Source of the DNA: Lingula anatina
Taxonomy: Eukaryota; Brachiopoda; Lingulata; Lingulida; Lingulidae
Length of the DNA stretch: 64,000 bases
Assembly (NCBI RefSeq): GCF_001039355.2
Contig: NW_019773770.1
Span: 64,001-128,000, forward strand
Direction of reading: 5' to 3'
The notes under the pieces are model-generated. The model was not told where the DNA came from and made no database searches. It saw nothing but the letters and a program-made list of their open reading frames with translations. Shown here in pieces: positions 19,284 to 33,700 of this stretch (the first letter of the stretch is position 1; every line of letters begins with the position of its first letter). The position numbers and the translations under genes are program-made.

Positions 19284-20070
19284 TCACTCAGTGCTTGGGT
19301 CATTTATGCCTGAAGCATCGTAATAGTCCACATTAAATGCATCTAGGAGGAAAGAGGGAAGAAAAACAAACAGGTGAAAATTCATGCGAGCAACACAACA
19401 TCTACTGTGACTAATACACTGTTACATACACATACAATTAAGGTGCATTTGGTAGGATTATTGCTTAGTTTAGAAAAAGGAGCTGTGCAACCCACAAACT
19501 GGACACAAGTCATGGCAGTGCAATTATCAGGTGGTGACTGTTGGAACAGGGAAGGTTGGTGATGGTTTAGGATTACATCAGTTCAGATTGTTAAGTGACA
19601 AAGACTGAAAGAGGTGCATTACTTGCATAGTTGACATAAAGTGAGGATCGAAGGAGGTCTGTCTTGGCAAAGTGCCATCTATCCACTTGGCATAAAACAC
19701 ACAAAAGAGTGGTTTATTGGGGTTTTCTTCAAGTCTAGTAGTTTTACAACTGACAAAAGATTTTAACAACCGTCATTTGGATCTAGAGACATGGGGAATT
19801 ACGAGAACTAGATTTTTGTATGTTGTTTCTTACCTCCTAATGTTCCGCATGCACCAGCATGTTGAGTTTCTATCACTACACCCATCTGGCAGGCAGTCTG
19901 ATGCATCTTGCACCAGCTGCTATAGGTCTGATTATCTGTTCCACAAACTTTTAGTGCCCCATAGTCTGAGCAGTCCATATTACATGACACACACTGTGGT
20001 CTTTTTGTTTTAATGTTGACAAGACACTTCTTATTATCTGAGCAAGTTAGATTTTGGCAGGTGATATGAC
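19284..20070 (-). other. FST: Second copy of follistatin exons 5 and 6
   Basis: Exon 5 (19834-20070) and exon 6 (19284-19342) repeat the last two follistatin exons, with the same splice sites, phase and stop codon. The one difference I noticed in exon 5, a CCA/CCG proline codon in RPQCVSC, is silent. They belong to copy A of the tandem block. If the duplication were real, the gene would carry two interchangeable 3' ends; the single N makes an assembly origin more likely. Only one set belongs in a protein model. Confidence 0.9.
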
Positions 20071-20162
20071 CTATAAATAAATGAAAAGAACTCTATGAAC
20101 AAAAATGTGTATTATAAATATATGACTTTTGTTTACATATGGTGTTTTAATCTGCTAGAAAT

Positions 20163-20163
20163 G
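20163..20163. other. Assembly ambiguity (single N) at a copy junction
   Basis: A lone N separates the end of copy A from the microsatellite that begins copy B. It is one of only two Ns in the window, and both lie at tandem-copy junctions. Confidence 0.97.
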
Positions 20164-21693
20164 NTCTCTCTCTCTCTCTCTCTCACACACACTCACGCAC
20201 ACTAATGTACAATTAACTATTCATTCATTGTTCGATTTTTTATTGTCGTACCTAGAGAAGCTAATGGGCCCAAAAATCAGTTTTTATGTCAGCCATTAGA
20301 GCATTCTTCAAATTTTACAAAATGTAAATGGGTTAGCATTATTTATTCGATGTGCAATTTTTGTGCAGTTTGTCATGTGCAATTGCTTCTATTGACTTTT
20401 TTTTGTGAGCAATATGTCTGTGTGCCTTTGTTGCCAAAGGTTAAGATTGCACCTGTCACAGAAAACTCCCATTTTCTAATGAACATGGGCCACCGCCTGA
20501 GCTGAAGCATTCAAGGTGAATATACCCTTCTAATTCCAGGAAACTAGTTTTGTATTGGTCTGATGTAAGATTAAAACAGTCTGGCAGATGTATAGAATTG
20601 GAATTCCCCAAATTACAAGACTGATTTAAAGCAAAGGCACCTGTCCTTAATTGGTACTTAACAGTTTATAGGGTTCCTTCTCTGTTTAGGAGTGTACCAC
20701 AGTAATCTTGTGGTGAGATATATTGGGTTTGGTTTGCGTTTTTGACTATAATTTTAACACTAACCAAACTGTCCCTGTTAATTGACCTCTCATGTTACCA
20801 CCTAGATAGAACATAAAAGAGCCCAGACCCATTCCACAGTATGCATAGCCTCATGTGGGATGTGTCTGGGTAAATGTTAGTGGGGTTGCACAAACTGTTG
20901 GTACCAGAGTGCACAAGGCAGAGACCCTCTCTTTTCAACTGCATAGGCTGCTGTATAAACAACATGACTCTGGTGCTTTTTTAAAACCAGACATAAAGAA
21001 TTTCAGATGGAAAATTCTATTATTGGTTCAAAACAAAACCTTCTTCAGTTTTGCATTTTTTTTTTGATAATTTTGATTTTATTGGTACCAGATAAAGCTG
21101 AAAGGCTTTGAAAGTTGAAAAAAAAAGTTTTAGGGTGTCCTGCTTATGCTGCTTTGAACAGTCTTGCACTTAATTTGTCCATTTAAAAAGAAATTTAAAA
21201 ACTTATGTTCAAGCTGGTTTTTGTTTTCAATTTTCAGATTCTTTAAGTGGTGAATTACTATCACCTTGCAGCAAATTGTTCATATTTAGCATGTGCAGCA
21301 GGTTACAACATATAGAATTGCTGATGTTTCCACCCTAAGCCCTCACTGTCATAAAATTTTTAATTGGTTTTAGGTAGTAAATACAGGTAGTTTTCAGTGT
21401 TAGTTATCTCCCGATTTGGTTGAATAAGTGGATATGAACAGAAAGGAAGTGAAATTCCAGTGCCACACTTCCTTGTTCATTGCATTCATTTTAGGAAACA
21501 AATTGCTTCAATTACACTCTGGGTCCTTGCACGTGCATGCCCTCATGAGTTAAGCCTATTTTCTCAGAAAACGTACTATGTTTTTATTTATTAATAGAGA
21601 TGATTAATTCTTTTTAAAATCATTAGTTACATTTTTTCATGAACTGTCAGAATTTTGCCAAAGCCTTTTGCAGGAAAATAATATGAATATTAA

Positions 21694-21928
21694 AGGGATA
21701 ACAACTGTTTTTTTTTTTCTTTTTTCTTTTTTTTAAATAATATCTTAAAAGATTATTACAGAGTATAGCCATCTATGGAGGTCACATGGTCCGATGGCAA
21801 GCACAGATTTCAGAATAATTGCTTTAACTGCCATTTTTGTGGTAAAATAGAATAAATTATATTTCTGTGAGTTGTTTACAATGTTTTTATTATGACATAT
21901 GGAACTCATATGAAGAATTGTTATCCCT
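21694..21928. mobile_element. TTAA-flanked MITE, AGGGATAACAA termini (copy 2)
   Basis: Allelic or duplicate copy of 16228-16457 inside block B, with TTAA at 21690-21693 and 21929-21932. It differs by a longer T tract and a few bases. Confidence 0.8.
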
Positions 21929-22441
21929 TTAATTTTTGGGGTACGTAAGGTACTTTTAGTGGTGTTAATTATTTAAGAGATGTTCTGCAATTAACTGAAC
22001 AATCACTCATTGGATAAGCAAAATAATACATTTATTTGTCAAAACATACAAAAATAAAATCCTTGCACAAAATTTGATGAGAGCATTATCACAAAACATT
22101 TGTGTGGGTTTAAAGAATAATGGGGTTATAGTAATAGTGAGAACCTAGGGAGAAAATAGAATCATAAAAGATGGCACAGTTAGTCTGAATTTAGGACTGT
22201 TGGCCAGGGTACTGATATTTTGAAAATCCCCTTAATTGGAATATTTCATAAACTGGATATTGTCTAACATAAATAAGTTACATACATGGTTAAGACAAGT
22301 GACATGTGCTTGGACGGAGATTCAGTGAAATTAAATAGTCACAAACGTATATACATTGCTGCTTACAGGAACAAAAGCATACATAGAATGGAACATAGGC
22401 AGAGAGCATTTTTCTGTAACTAATGCTGTTGCAATACATTG

Positions 22442-22582
22442 CAGGCCTGTAGCCAGCAATTTCAAAAGGGGGGTTCTTTTTCTGAAAAAGTGAACCTTTT
22501 CCCATAAAAACTTCATGTACCTAGATCAAATTTTACCCAGAGTGGACCTTTTCCCAGCGAACCCCCCCTGGCTACGGGCCTG
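22442..22582. mobile_element. Short MITE with CAGGCCTGTAGCCAG termini (copy B)
   Basis: Counterpart of 16972-17112 in block B. One substitution in the right terminal repeat (CTACGGGCCTG) is visible. Confidence 0.8.
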
Positions 22583-24758
22583 CATTGGCATTGAAATGTA
22601 AAGAAACACCTGCACCTACCAGCCTTCTATTTATATAATTAACAGTTGTATAATATGAACAAATTAATTGACAACTAAATAAATGTTCACCACAGTAATG
22701 TGCAGAATGCTGACAGAAAAAGAGGTATTTGATACACATACCTTTAAAGCAGAGGTTTGTTTTGGATGCATACTAACACTTTTTACAAGTTGTTGTATTC
22801 ATTTAAATGTCTTCTTTATCTAAAATGAACCTATATCATAGTCTTTATATCTTGTGTATATTTATAGAAAAACAGAATTCAAATAATAAGTACCTATAGG
22901 TTTTGATTTAATTAGATGAATTCTTCATATCCTAATTTTGCCTAGTTTCCAGAAAAACTAATTTGCCTTATAGCCTTTGTCTTGGTAGTTCAGAAAATCA
23001 TAAAAATTATAACTGAAAGAAAGATCTTTAAAAGCTTTACTGCAGCAGTTATCTACTATCAATAATATAAAGTAATCTAGTCTAGTTTTCCTATATATGG
23101 CCAAGGAAGCACACTATAGCAAAAATTCAAACTCACTTTCCATGAATATGCTCAGATTTGACCTCAGATTCTGGTAGTAATTTGCTGCAACAAAACTTAA
23201 AGATTTTTTAAGACAACATTTACATCTTGGGATAATGTTACAGCTCCTTAGAGCTCTTCATCAATATGGTGTCTATGGATGTTGGTTTTTAATTTTGTAC
23301 CACTACTTTCTTTAGTTTTGTCTAACAACTCATTAAATAATTAACATACACAGGCTACTATTTACAGGAAAATAAATTAGTTACTTAACAAAGCCACACT
23401 ATAAACTAAAACATATTTCTATGAAGAAAGTACGATTGAGTCAATACTCCTTTATACAATGTTATCCATCACTGAAAATTCAAACCCTAGAGATTCCTTT
23501 CTACCATAAATATTAAATTTTCACTTTACAGTCGGATTTGATAGCACAATAAAGGTGAGCGGCTGATGTAGCTAGGGTGTGGTGGAACACATATTCCTGA
23601 TAACCTATGTGCCACTTTATTGTCAAATCTGGATGACTTTGGTCAGGAAATTTGTCCTATTTGTGTCATCAGACAACCAGACTACTGTGCAATGGAGAGA
23701 CCATTTACTACCCTTGCAGCTTGGTGACACATGTCAAAGGCCCATTTCTGATCCAGAATTTGTATCGTCTAAACAGAATTTATCAGATTTTGAGAGTGGC
23801 TTTCTGTTATACGCTGCACACTTAACTCAAATTAAAATCCTGTTGGACATGTACTTTACACCAAGTTCTTGTGGACATGTACCTTGTCCAAATATACTGC
23901 TGGAATATACTTAAATGGAAGATTAATTGGGCATGTTTCAGTGATTTCTCATTTGAGGTACTTATTAAGAAAGCTGACATGCACTTGACAGGAAGAAAAT
24001 CCAGGTCTGTGCCTTACTTCCTTCTTTACTTACTAATTGTAGCACTGACATGCCTAAAACTGGAGTTTATTTCTAACTTTTACCTTTCAGAAATACATTT
24101 AACTATAGCCAATGTATACATTCAGATTGGACTAGGATATACCTAATGTACATAAATAACCAGTTGTCTATACAAACTGTACCTAGAATATTATATATGA
24201 TACTGACATGTGCATGCATTTGTTGTACGCATACTGTACATGAATATATACCAATACATGTACCAACACTTAAAAATGGCAGCTTGTACCAAGGCTTATT
24301 TTGTGCTAATAACAGATCTAGACTTGTCCTGAAGGAGTATTTGCCATGGTATTAAACCACCTTCACAGTCAACTGCATTTCCATTTCAAACATTCATAAA
24401 TTAAATAATTGTTACTGGTATATAATTTACAATAAATATTTTAAATGATAAGGATTCAGAATATTTTCATCTACAGTAATATCATTTGCAACACAAAAAC
24501 ACATCACCTTTGTTAAGCAAAGTACTAACATGTCAAGAATAATACTGGTTGTAACATTCAGTCTGTATATTTGGGTTGTGAGTTTGTTGAAGCTCACAGA
24601 GTCCATTTTCCAGGGAATTTAACTTAGTGTTTGTGGCTTTTCATAAGACCCCTGCGTTCTTATGCTGACTGATTCTGCTGAAAATCCCTCTCCAGCTTGC
24701 TGCCTTGCCCTGTCCAAGATGCTCAGTAGACTTGATCCAGTACTTTGCCGTGGCCAAA

Positions 24759-27700
24759 TCACTCAGTGCTTGGGTCATTTATGCCTGAAGCATCGTAATA
24801 GTCCACATTAAATGCATCTAGGAGGAAAGAGGGAAGAAAAACAAACAGGTGAAAATTCATGCGAGCACCACAACATCTACTGTGACTAATACACTGTTAC
24901 ATACACATACAATTAAGGTGCATTTGGTAGGATTATTGCTTTGTTTAGAAAAAGGAGCTGTGCAACCCACAAACTGGACACAAGTCATGGCAGTGCAATT
25001 ATCAGGTGGTTACTGTTGGAACAGGGAAGGTTGGTGATGGTTTAGGATTACATCATTTCAGATTGTTAAGTGACAAAGACTGAAAGAGGTGCATTACTTG
25101 CATAGTTGACATAAAGTGAGGATCGAAGGAGGTCTGTCTTGGCAAAGTGCCATCTATCCACTTGGCATAAAACACACAAAAGAGTGGTTTATTGGGGTTT
25201 TCTTCAAGTCTAGTAGTTTTACAACTGACAAAAGATTTTAACAACCGTCATTTGGATCTAGAGACACGGGGAATTACGAGAACTAGATTTTTGTATGTTG
25301 TTTCTTACCTCCTAATGTTCCGCATGCACCAGCATGTTGAGTTTCTATCACTACACCCATCTGGCAGGCAGTCTGATGCATCTTGCACCAGCTGCTATAG
25401 GTCTGATTATCTGTTCCACAAACTTTTAGTGCCCCATAGTCTGAGCAGTCCATATTACATGACACACACTGCGGTCTTTTTGTTTTAATGTTGACAAGAC
25501 ACTTCTTATTATCTGAGCAAGTTAGATTTTGGCAGGTGATATGACCTATAAATAAATGAAAAGAACTCTATGAACAAAAATGTGTATTATAAATATATGA
25601 CTTTTGTTTACATATGGTGTTTTAATCTGCTAGAATTGTATTGGCAAAAAATGGACTGGTGGTATTTAACTACAATGAATATGACTGAGAAAATTGTTTA
25701 ATCAATAAATGTTTTGACCAGTTGCCAACAATTTTAGGAAGTTTCTACAGTCAGAGAGGTCATTGTTTATTGGCTGTCTGCCAAAGATAAAAGTTCAGTA
25801 GGAAGCACTTAAGGCAATTAACATTGGGCAATTAAGATGGGCAAAGTGTGGAATGGTTTGGATAAGGGGGAATAGATCAACAAATGCAGATGATGAGAGA
25901 GGGTTAAAAGGTACGGGATTGTATTTGTAAAGGAAGTCGGAATTTATGCAAGGATTTGTCTAGCATTCACAGAATACACAACTGTCTGTTTGTTTTGATT
26001 AAGTATACACTGCTTGTGTATACCATTGTATTCAATAGATACTTTAAAATTTGGCACTTTGCCAGATTCAGAGTTTTAAGGCACCATGGCAAGTTTAGTA
26101 AGAAAGCGTGTGTTGTCACATACATAACTTTCAATGCAGTGGTTTAATAAAGTGAATTCATGCATATTCTAAAATTTGATGAAAATAGAAAAAGCCTACT
26201 TCTCTCCAAGGATATAAAAATTATAAAATGTGTCTCTTCAAATGTAAAACTTTTGCCAAAAATATAAATCACAGAGGGAGGGAATACAATATGAAATTTC
26301 ATATTTCAAATCAGTAAGTTAAACAAGAATTAAAATGTTGTCAAGCATTGTGAGGAAACTGAAATAATGTTAGAGTTGTTTTTATTTCTAAGTTATCTGC
26401 TGATGCAGCTCAAGAAATGGAAGCAATCATCTTCAAACACCTATTATTTACATTATAATCAGGATTATGTCTTAAGATCTTAAATTTGTTATTTGCAGTC
26501 AAGCCTCCATTGAAAGAAACTGTCAACCTAAAGATACTCAAGGATATTGATGACAAAAATAATTCTCCACTTTGAGCACTCTCATGCAGTCAGCAGATTT
26601 AATTGTTCCAGGAAAAGATCTGTTTTGTATACCGATAGACTATGGCTTACAGCAAGGTTGGGTGGGTCAAGTGCAAGGGCAAGTGCACTTAGGGCCACCA
26701 GTTTTCTCAATACACAGATTAAATTTCCAAATAACTGATTAGGATCAATTCAAGGGAACATAAAATACCTAGTAGAAGTGTTCTTTCAGTATTCAAAACA
26801 ATGCCCTGCCCGTTGATATTTTCTCCCAGCAATCTAGTGCATGTAGCCAGTATGTTTTGACTCCTAATCAGTCTGAACTGAATCATTTCAAGGTTTATTT
26901 TCACAGTTCTTGATGCCTGACGAAAAGCGATGTGCAATTTTGTCTAAGTATCTGATATTGATGTTGGAAAAGTGCCATACGCAATTGAAGGCGATAGCCA
27001 GAAATGACAATTTGTGAGGTTTTCCAGTACAAAGAAGGCAAATTGTTCCCATGAAAAAACCATCAAACTCCTTTCTGATTCTCTCCCTGAAAGACAACTC
27101 AACTCTATAGACTATATAATTTTATTATATGTTATTGCCTTAGGCTTTTTTAAAAATTAATATCTAAGTGCACCAAAACCACTAAAAACCTGTGTGTGGT
27201 CGTGCATTTTAATTTACACCCTTTCTCAGGTTAAAACATACATGTTGAAAATATAATCATATGATTCTATCCATTGGAAAATCTTTTTCAAGATAATTAA
27301 AAAAAGGAGAAGGAAGATGAAATCAAGGTCACTGACCTACTTAGTTCAACAGCTTGAAAAGCACTTCCCTCTCCCCCTCCTCCAAACTGGCTCAACCACA
27401 AATGCCCTTTAAATCTCAAAATCAAGCCAATACTGTTTGGTTGACTGTGATCTAGATATTGGGACAATGGTGCTGCAGTGCACATCATTTACAATAAAAG
27501 ACCCAGAAAAAGCATTTAATAATGCAACATTTGGTTCCTCTCACTACATCTTCAACAGGGCATTGTTCTTTTTAAGCCAGCATATTTTATTTTAAGGAGA
27601 AAAACTAAACAGATTTATGAAGGGCATAACACAGACCTACACTTAGCAACCTTGATGATATATTGATGACTAGATCTTTTCAATGGGGGGGAATTGAGAA

Positions 27701-30700
27701 TTATACAGATACTGTATTTTTTAAGTGATAATTTCTTAAAATAAGAGCATTTCTATTGAGTGGTTACAACAAAATTGAAAAAGCAGATCGACTACCTTAT
27801 AGAACTATTCTATGCATTAAAAGCACTACAAATGCATACAAAAAATATAATTTTTATGATTTTAAAATGATGTATCTGAAAGTTTGATAATTTTTGCTCA
27901 TTGAAAAGATTCAGTCATTACCGTATCTTGGTTTGTCAGGTTTGGTGTCATGTGGATGCTAATGTGTTGATTTAAGTTGGCTTTATGACTGACACTTAAT
28001 ATTTCACCAATACCAGAGGATGTAAGAAAAATTGCGACAATAACCTTGACACCTACCCATCTCTTTTTATCAATTGAGAAGAGGGAAATGCACTGCGTAA
28101 CTGTAGAAACAAGTCTACACATTGTTAACATTTCTGCATGGAATTCCACCTTGTCACCTCTTTGTTTGGATGGTCTCCCAACTGACCTGAACTCACACAA
28201 ACTAAATTTCCATTCCCATTTCAGTCCTGTACCCTCTTACCCTCTTCCCCCGTAAATAGCTCCTCTGTCTAGGAATCTGTTAGTAGAAGCTGTCTAAGAA
28301 TGGTTTGAATTAAAGAGCCTTTGACTTTCGTTTAGAATTCATTTTTGTAAAGAAGATATTTATACTCCAGACTGGTAATGTTTCCTTTATCTACTAAAAC
28401 TAATTCAGACGAGCCAGCAATAGATTATGGTGTACCCAATGACCTATGTAAATCTGCATGTATTTTTATTTTCTTTGTAACAGAGTAAATGAGTGGATTT
28501 TCTATAAACTATTAAATAAGAAGAAACCTGCAAATCATTTTTAAAACAAATTTTCATTTGCTTTAACCAAAATGTATTTTGCAGCAATTAATGAAATAAT
28601 ACATATACTAGATAGCTGAACCCTCGAGTCTTGTGCTTATCTTATGCTTGTGCTAAATATCTACGTGATCTTTTTATGGAATGCATTTGACACTGATGGT
28701 TGTCTTTAAAAATTTGCTCCTTCATGGACTAAAATTTACTATTCTCTGGGTATTAGGAAAAAAAGGCCAGACAGTTGCTTTCAATTTCGGGAGTATATAC
28801 AAAATTTCAGAGTTAAAGAGCTTGTAAGTTTTCCCAAGACACATTGATTAGCAGTTGATTGAATTCATTCCTATGCATAACCCCTACAATTCTTCAGGTT
28901 AATTTGCTGAATTAAATGAATGTTGAAAGAATTATGTTTTTTTTTCTATGATACCACTATTAAAGCTGCATTTATACTGTTTCTCTAAACTCGAATTTGA
29001 CTTAGAATTAAAAGCATTTTAAAAACTTAAAAAGTTGCAGAAATGGAAAAGATAGTCCAGGTGAGTGCAGGTGTAAGCATGTGGGAGGTGTCACATGTGA
29101 TGAAAGCCATTTCAGTTTGTTCATGTTTCATCTATCCATACGAAAAAAAGTCCTAAACTTCAAATTCTCAAAAATTATCCAATACGAAATTTCACTTACA
29201 ACTACAATGCAGCATAGGCTTAATCTATTAAATTTTTGCCTGAGTAACTTCTGGATTAAAACTGAATAACATCACCATCGATTCAAAATCACATTTCAGA
29301 GACGACAAGTGGTGGCATTTCTTTAAATTTTCTGGCTTTGCATTTTTGGACCATGGATTTTGTATTTACCGAACACTACAGACTATTGGATTTAAACTTG
29401 TATGCCAAAGAAACATTATCATGAACTAGCATCTAAAATTCCATTGGATGATACAGGACAAGCCTTTTGGAAATAAAATTTGAATCTCCAGACTTTTCCC
29501 CTTGTAGAAATATTTTGTCTGGTGTTCGTGTAGAAGCTCACCTTGACATGGGCCGTGGTAGGCACTGCCTATTGTCCTGCCTTTCCTGCAAGTGGCTTGT
29601 TGCAGCAAGCAGAAGCTTTCATAGGTGACGCCATCAGCCCCACAGATCATCTGGCTGGCACTGTGGGCGGGAGGACAGTGGATAGAGCAGTACACACAGT
29701 GAGGCATGCCATTCTGATCCACCACACAGTTTTTGTTGTCAGTGCATATTACATTATCACAGGATTCTGAAAGTTTGAAAAGGGAATTTTTAAAAGTTTT
29801 GGACATAATTGTGCCTATGATAGAAATTGAACATCAAGAAATTCTGATGCACCTTAGACTTTTCTCCAATCCTTTCAAACATGTTAAATATCATACAGAA
29901 AAAGTTCATTATAGCAACTGAAAAGCAGTTAACATAAACAATCCTTGCACTACAGTAGACACAGACACTCACTTTGACATCTTCCAAAATAAGCAATTTC
30001 CACTTTTTTATTGTGTCTGCAGTTATATTTGAGCATACTACAGTGATTTCGGTACATTCTGCCATCAGTACCACATAGCGGGCCTTTGTGCTGAGGTCGG
30101 TTACTGGAACATCGCGGAGCACACACACACTTGGGGCGGCCATTGCGCATTTTGCATCTCTTGCCTTCCTCACATTTTACCTGCTCACAGGTCTCTGAGG
30201 GAAAAAACAAAAAGTTTTAAAAAATAATCATAATCATAAAATTGCTCAATCACCATTAAATGAACTTTAAATACAAAGTAATGCCTTATTATCACATGCT
30301 TATTTTGATGTAATAACTTGCCTCCAATGCTGTTAAAGACAATTCTGGTGTCTTTTTTTGAAACGAAATGTAAATTTGTTTGAAGTTCAGAAGGTTAAAC
30401 ATAAGAAGCACATATATATTTATATATAAGGAAGGACATAATGTCAAATCTATCAGTAAACAACAGACAGAAGGAGCACATAAACATTACAGGCTCAGAA
30501 CATTAGTGCAGCTGTATGCTGCAAACCAGTGTGGATTTGATGGAGCTAACATCTGTTTTCACCTGAGTTGCTAGAGATGCTAGAGCTATGCAAAGCACTT
30601 GTTGCGGTTTTGATGTTATGCTTTTGGCAGACACTTGTTGCAGTGTGCAATAGAAAAAGCACATTTTCCTAGAAATTGATAAATGGATCTCTTCTGTAGA

Positions 30701-33700
30701 GACCAAATGAAAAATTGTGAAAGTAAATTTAAACTTTCTTGCAAGGGGGTGGTGTGTGAAATGGATGGATGGGATGTGGAATGGGGATCATCCAAGATAT
30801 CCCAAGGTCTCACAACAAAATGTAATATCAAGCTAGATTTCTCACACCTCATATTGCTTCTGACGTGTTTTTATATTGCATCATGCAGTTTTAGACTCTT
30901 GGATGAGCCCCCTTAATGGTGTTCACTTGACATGTGTATTGTTGGCATTCTTTCATTATTTAAGTGCCAATTTTATCAGAACAGTTCTGCAGAACCTGAC
31001 AGAAGAGAGTATATTGGAAAAGTGGGGTACATGTATCATCTGCTACCTGCTCTTTATTCTCTGATTTAGAAATAATAGCATGTATTGAAATTGGAAGAAA
31101 TTAATTAGCAAGTCACGAACAATTATTGAATAAATGTGTTGCACTGTCTAAGTACAACCAACTAAACATGTTCTATTGCATTACGTAATATGTCCTCTGT
31201 TTCTATTATTTTTAGAACATGATTACAAAATTATACAACAAGGCTCATTCAAAAGGTGTAAGACTTGTCAGGATTTATTATGGGAGAAATATGTTAAAAC
31301 TGTTAATAAGGGGAGGGAGGAAATAGGAAACACACATTTTGCACTAAAAAAAGAACTTCACAGGCAAAAATGTTTTTCAAGAGTCTTTTTTAAGGAAATA
31401 CCAAATTAAATGTTATTCAGTGTATATCAAAATAGACCAAAACAGGTCTGAAAGGATAATATGATTAGAACAGAAGTGCTTTATCCTTATTGCCTCTTAG
31501 ATTTCTTAGTGTTGATGTCACTAAGATAGAAAGCTTCTGGTTTGTATCTACTCAAATGTATTCATTAACAGTTGTCACTTTCTGAAAGTCTTCATAAAGG
31601 TAATGATGGGCATTGCATTTTTTCCAGTTTAATTAGCCTGGTCAAACAGATCTGTATCTCCAGACGATCATGTAACAGGTGTTTTTCTTGTACTTAATTA
31701 TATTGTAGACAGGTTCCCTGGATACCTTTTTCTTAGACTTTTGACAAAAAGCCAATTACCTTAGTTAACTTCTTTGCTAAATAAATAACCTGGCCCTTCA
31801 TACAAACGTCAGTCTGTTGGCACCCGTCATCTTATACAGGGCTACAATGAGCATGATCATGATTGTGGGCTTTCAGATTTACTCATAAACTGCTTTTTCT
31901 ATTTATTTTCAGTTTTCACAATTACACAAAGGGTCTCTGTTGTTAGTTGTACTTTCTAAGAGAATATAACATAGTTTCTCCATAGTCTTGACAGAGATGG
32001 TGCTCTTTGCAAACCATGAACTGTGTATCATACCTTGGCAAGGTTGGCAGTTTGGAGCCCCTTGTCTTATGGCCAAAATGTAGAACAGTTCCCCTGAGGA
32101 TAAGTCTTCTGGTGTCCATGCCCTATTTGCATGCCCCCTTCTGCAGCATTCCTCCCGGGATACATTGCCTTTATAGAAACTTTGGCACAGTCCATTGCTG
32201 CCAACCATCAACCAGCAATTCCCAGCTGAAATATAAGAAGATGTAGCAAGAAATAACTATGTTGTATTGTGTAGAAGAAACCATCATTCACAGTTTGAAG
32301 CTTGGGGTGCATGGTTTGTGGGAGCACTTTTCTAATTGGCCTAGGAGCTGTTAGCTCAAGTAAAAATTATATTATGCAATGTATGGTAAAATGGAACCAC
32401 CTTTGGCCAATTTGATTAAAGAATTTGAAGGCTCAGTTGATTTGTTCCTTCTAAAAAATAAAAGACATGGACAAATAAACCCCAAAAGAATTGCTGCTGA
32501 CAGAAAACCTGAATGCAACATCCCCTTCCTTCTCAAAATCCTGTGCCTGAAAAAGATAATCATAAGTAATTTTCCTTGTTGATATACTGATGCTACGCTT
32601 ACCAACTCACTCGGTCAATTAACCAAACCTCCCAGGAACTGTTGCAGACTGATTCAGATGGTTGAACACAGAACATAATACGTAAAGAACAAAACCTGCA
32701 CTACCAGTTGCTTGGAAGAGAGCAACGTTTGCATTGTGTGACAAGGAAATTGAAGAACAAATCATATAGACAAAATACCCAGAGGCAGTAAAAGATGATT
32801 GTTACTAGAAATTTGTAAAATACAAAAAGGAAACACACTGTTCCGATAGTATAATATGAGATTAAATTGGTAAGCATCTCCACATAGCCGTTGGAGATAT
32901 CTGGCACTCATGCACAAGTCGTAGGAAGGATGTTTAATCAGTGTTTGTTGTACTACCACGAGGAGGCTTTGTGTTAACATTGATTACCCATTGTGGATAC
33001 GTTTATCAACCATATCCAACTGAAAATTATAAAGAAAGGGGTTATTTCCTCCCAATCATTTTATTGGAATAATGAGTTAGGTTTAAGACTAAATGACAAA
33101 GAACACTGGAGTACACTACCCGTGCACAGAAGCCTATGTCATGGATCCAATGAGATGTTTAACAAATCGTCAAAGCATAAAACATTGTACAAATAATGGA
33201 ACAGTAACTTGTGTAGAATAGAATTTATTTCCACCGCAGAACAGAACTTGGCAGCAAGCCCAGAAGACTGGAATTTAAGAATTAGCTGGTAGATGCAAGG
33301 CTGTTCATCACGTCTTACAGACGATTTAGTTTTCGGTTTGGTTCGTAATTTAGGAATATTTCACAGTCAAGGCATTCTTGAAGACTTTGTTTAATGATAT
33401 GTCCAGACAAAAACAGTAGATCCGTTATGTGAACCTGTTGGCCCAAGTTACGAATATTGGATATTAGCTTAAATCAATCAAAAATATATATATATTTGAA
33501 AGAAAGCAATTAATTGCCATCGTTTCAGTGTCGTCTCAGTGCCGTGGGTCATGGCTAAACTACACTCTCACCTCCAGTCAAGAAAACATACATTGATACT
33601 TAGTTCAGTCAAGTGCTATTGCTGGTGTTGTCCAATGCAATGGATATGATTTATCGTAGGCGGTATATTTAAAGTGTTTTGAAATATGACACACACTAAT

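Larger units (their letters stand above)
14702..20160. repeat. Copy A of a 5.46-kb near-identical tandem block
   Basis: From the CT/CA microsatellite to TCTGCTAGAA, this block is repeated almost base for base at 20164-25635. Differences are scattered substitutions and small indels; copy B has an extra 8 bp near 22632 (TATATAAT). It contains duplicate follistatin exons 5 and 6 (19834-20070 and 19284-19342), their 3' flank and two MITEs. The copies are separated by a single N. I read this as two alleles joined end to end by the assembler rather than a biological duplication. Confidence 0.9.
20164..25635. repeat. Copy B of the 5.46-kb near-identical tandem block
   Basis: Begins right after the N with the CT/AC microsatellite and runs to TCTGCTAGAA at 25635, after which the sequence continues uniquely into follistatin intron 4. 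Because it is contiguous with the rest of the follistatin gene, its exons (25309-25545, 24759-24817) are the ones used in the gene model here. Confidence 0.9.

Noticed and set aside
19284-25545. A second follistatin gene or a fourth follistatin domain
   Set aside because: The extra exons are a near-identical copy of the terminal exons inside a tandem block joined at a single N; there is no extra signal-peptide or N-terminal exon.
29790-30173. 127-residue minus-strand frame overlapping follistatin exon 3
   Set aside because: It is another frame of the same exon plus intron; the in-phase Kazal frame is the coding one.
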